Of a DNA stretch of 64,000 nt, positions 62,606 to 64,000 are shown one piece after another. The notes below the pieces were generated by a model, which did no database searches, was not told the DNA's origin, and saw only the letters and a program-made list of their open reading frames with translations. Where the stretch lies: the NCBI RefSeq assembly GCF_000964425.1, contig NZ_BANF01000002.1, forward strand, positions 1 to 64,000, written 5' to 3'. Numbering within the stretch: position 1 is the stretch's first letter; every line of letters begins with the position of its first letter. Source of the stretch: Komagataeibacter intermedius TF2. Lineage in GTDB: Bacteria; Pseudomonadota; Alphaproteobacteria; Acetobacterales; Acetobacteraceae. Made by a program: the position numbers and the translations under genes.

Positions 62606-63607
62606 ATGAATCGTCGCGGCTTCATCTCGTCATGTATCGCAGGCTCGCTCGCCATGGGCACGCGCGCCTTTGCCGACACGCAGTTGCGGCCCTGCAGTTA
62701 CCAGCTCAGCTGGATCAAGAACTTTCAGGGCGCGGGTGAATATATCGCGAAGGCAAAGGGATTTTTCCGCGAGCAGGGGCTGGATGTCACACTGCTTGCC
62801 GGTGGGCCGACCATGCCGCATGAGCCGGTCGTCATGTCCGGCAAGGCGCTTGTGGCCCAGACCATGCCCGATAACACCGTCATGGCGAACATGCACGGCG
62901 CCACGCTGAAAGTCATCGGGGCGGGATACCAGAAAAGCCCGTTCTGCATCGCATCCCTGCTGTCCGGCCACCCGATGCGCACGCCACAGGACATGATCGG
63001 CCGCAGGATCGGCGTCCAGAGCGTCAACCTTGTCGTGTGGCGGACTTTCCTGCGCCTCAACCATATCGAGCCTGCGTCCATTACGGTCGTGCCGGTCCAG
63101 TTCGACATGGCGCCCCTCATCGCGGGCGACGTGGACGGGTTCTTTGGCTACCTGAATGACAATGTCGTGCACCTTGAGGTCGCGGGACACCAGACGGCGG
63201 TCGTGCCCTTTGCCCGGTTCGGCTACACCGTGATGGGCGCGACACTGGTGGTCCGGGCGGACAGCCTGCAGGACCCGGCCCGACGCGCCATGCTGGTGTC
63301 ATTCATGCGCGCGGACATTCAGGGGTGGCAGGCCGCGATTGCCGACCCCGCGCTGGGGGCGGACCTGACCGTCAACACGTTCGGGAAGGGCAATGGCCTG
63401 GACCTGAAGGCGGAAGAACAGTCCTGCCGGGCCAGCAATGACCTGATGATGAACGCGGATACGCACAGCAAGGGCCTGTTCTGGATGAGCGACGCCAGCA
63501 TAGCGGATACGGTGCGTATCCTGCGCCTGGGCGGTCTGGCCGCAAGCCCGGACATGTTCACCAACGAAATCCTTGTCGAAGCGCGTCAGGATGCTGCGAC
63601 ACGCTGA
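62606..63607 (+). CDS. ABC transporter binding protein, NMT1/THI5-like (second paralogue)
   Basis: A 333-residue binding protein with a Tat-like signal (NRRGFISSCIAGSLAMGTRA). The mature N-terminus YQLSWIKNFQGAGEYIAKAK and GFFREQGLDVTLLAGGP match the binding protein at 31.9-32.9 kb. Its permease and ATPase are not in the window and may lie beyond 64 kb. With the creatininase-like gene it forms a short operon, suggesting that the imported compound is a cyclic amide or related heterocycle. Confidence 0.88.
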   Translation: MNRRGFISSCIAGSLAMGTRAFADTQLRPCSYQLSWIKNFQGAGEYIAKAKGFFREQGLDVTLLAGGPTMPHEPVVMSGKALVAQTMPDNTVMANMHGATLKVIGAGYQKSPFCIASLLSGHPMRTPQDMIGRRIGVQSVNLVVWRTFLRLNHIEPASITVVPVQFDMAPLIAGDVDGFFGYLNDNVVHLEVAGHQTAVVPFARFGYTVMGATLVVRADSLQDPARRAMLVSFMRADIQGWQAAIADPALGADLTVNTFGKGNGLDLKAEEQSCRASNDLMMNADTHSKGLFWMSDASIADTVRILRLGGLAASPDMFTNEILVEARQDAATR

Positions 63608-63627
63608 TTGTCCCGAAAGGAATGTCA

Positions 63628-64000
63628 ATGGCCGAAAATTACCAGAGTCAGGATTTATGGAGCCGCACGGCCACCCGCAACGGCTATGCCGCCGATGAAC
63701 TGCGCTCGGTGCTGCAGAAATCAATCCGGCGCGGAATGGTGGAGGAAGCCATTCTGGCCGGATGCGAACTGTTTTTCGACAGCACGGAAACCGAGGAGAT
63801 GCTCTGGCGGCGTCTGGAAATCATCACGACGGAAGACGTCGGCATGGGCTTCCCCGATGGACCGGCGGTGATCGAGGCGCTGTACCAGCAGGCGAAGCGG
63901 ATGGCTGATCCCGGTGATCGCTGGATGTATGGCGCCCATGCCATACGGATACTGGCCACCGCGCGGAAGGACCGGCTGAGCATGGAACTCGCCTGCTGGG
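63628..64000 (+). CDS. Partial gene: MgsA/RarA C-terminal-like helical protein
   Basis: An open frame of 124 codons that runs off the window end. It starts at ATG 63628 after AAAGGA and follows the binding-protein stop by 20 bases. The residues ELRSVLQKSIRRGMVEEAIL, MLWRRLEIITTEDVGMG and WMYGAHAIRILATARK resemble the helical C-terminal domain found in MgsA/RarA ATPases, but here at the N-terminus and without an ATPase domain in view. Its presence in a transporter operon is odd. A different frame (63608-63871) is a shadow. Confidence 0.6.
   Translation, partial: MAENYQSQDLWSRTATRNGYAADELRSVLQKSIRRGMVEEAILAGCELFFDSTETEEMLWRRLEIITTEDVGMGFPDGPAVIEALYQQAKRMADPGDRWMYGAHAIRILATARKDRLSMELACW

Overview
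The window looks like a chromosomal stretch of an acetic acid bacterium (Acetobacteraceae, probably Komagataeibacter or Gluconacetobacter). This is inferred from the GC-rich coding regions separated by AT-rich spacers, the many TonB-dependent receptors and a familiar hairpin repeat, not from a marker gene. I see no rRNA, tRNA, CRISPR array or transposase. The content is metabolic, with a strong theme of scavenging and breaking down nitrogen-containing compounds.

Layout. (1) 0.6-8.2 kb: an exported purine-nucleoside module with two nucleoside hydrolases, a secreted adenosine deaminase, a TonB-dependent receptor and a DUF2165 membrane protein. (2) 8.6-11.1 kb: a second TonB-dependent receptor with a clear terminator, then about 1 kb without genes. 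(3) 12.2-17.3 kb: LysR regulator and bicupin, a maltose-acetyltransferase-like gene behind a DUF1349 remnant, a DUF72 protein and a secreted alpha/beta hydrolase. (4) 17.6-29.5 kb: a complete assimilatory nitrate operon with transporter, outer-membrane barrel, fused NirBD nitrite reductase, nitrate reductase fused to a CysJ-like diflavin reductase, the NasT/NasS regulatory pair and a nitrate-reductase-associated protein. (5) 29.7-36.8 kb: a divergent ABC uptake system with an aminohydrolase, an SMP-30-like protein and an RpiR regulator. (6) 37.1-60.6 kb: the most interesting region, described below. (7) 60.6-64.0 kb: a DapA-like lyase and a creatininase-like hydrolase diverging from a large inverted repeat, another NMT1/THI5-type binding protein, and a gene cut by the window end.

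Region 6 appears to be an undescribed system for degrading thiamine, or taking up thiamine breakdown products, and then salvaging or catabolising the pyrimidine. Two operons diverge from a control region near 52.2 kb. The rightward one encodes a THI5/ThiY-type binding protein, both subunits of an N,N-dimethylformamidase-like enzyme, an aldehyde dehydrogenase, a GntR/FCD regulator, TenA and a secreted thiaminase I-like protein with its catalytic Cys and Glu. The leftward one encodes the ABC ATPase and permease, two alpha/beta hydrolases, an amidohydrolase, a two-subunit Rieske oxygenase and a RidA protein. Nearby lie a zinc alcohol dehydrogenase, a TonB-dependent receptor, and an operon with a redoxin-2OG oxygenase, an NCS1 permease and a CodA-like deaminase.

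Palindromes built on TGTATACA, which fit the FCD/GntR operator pattern, occur in front of all these units (39.79, 44.20, 52.11 and 52.27 kb). This suggests one regulon under the GntR protein at 57.5 kb. Family assignments rest on motifs read in the sequence; the pathway and the regulon are inference.
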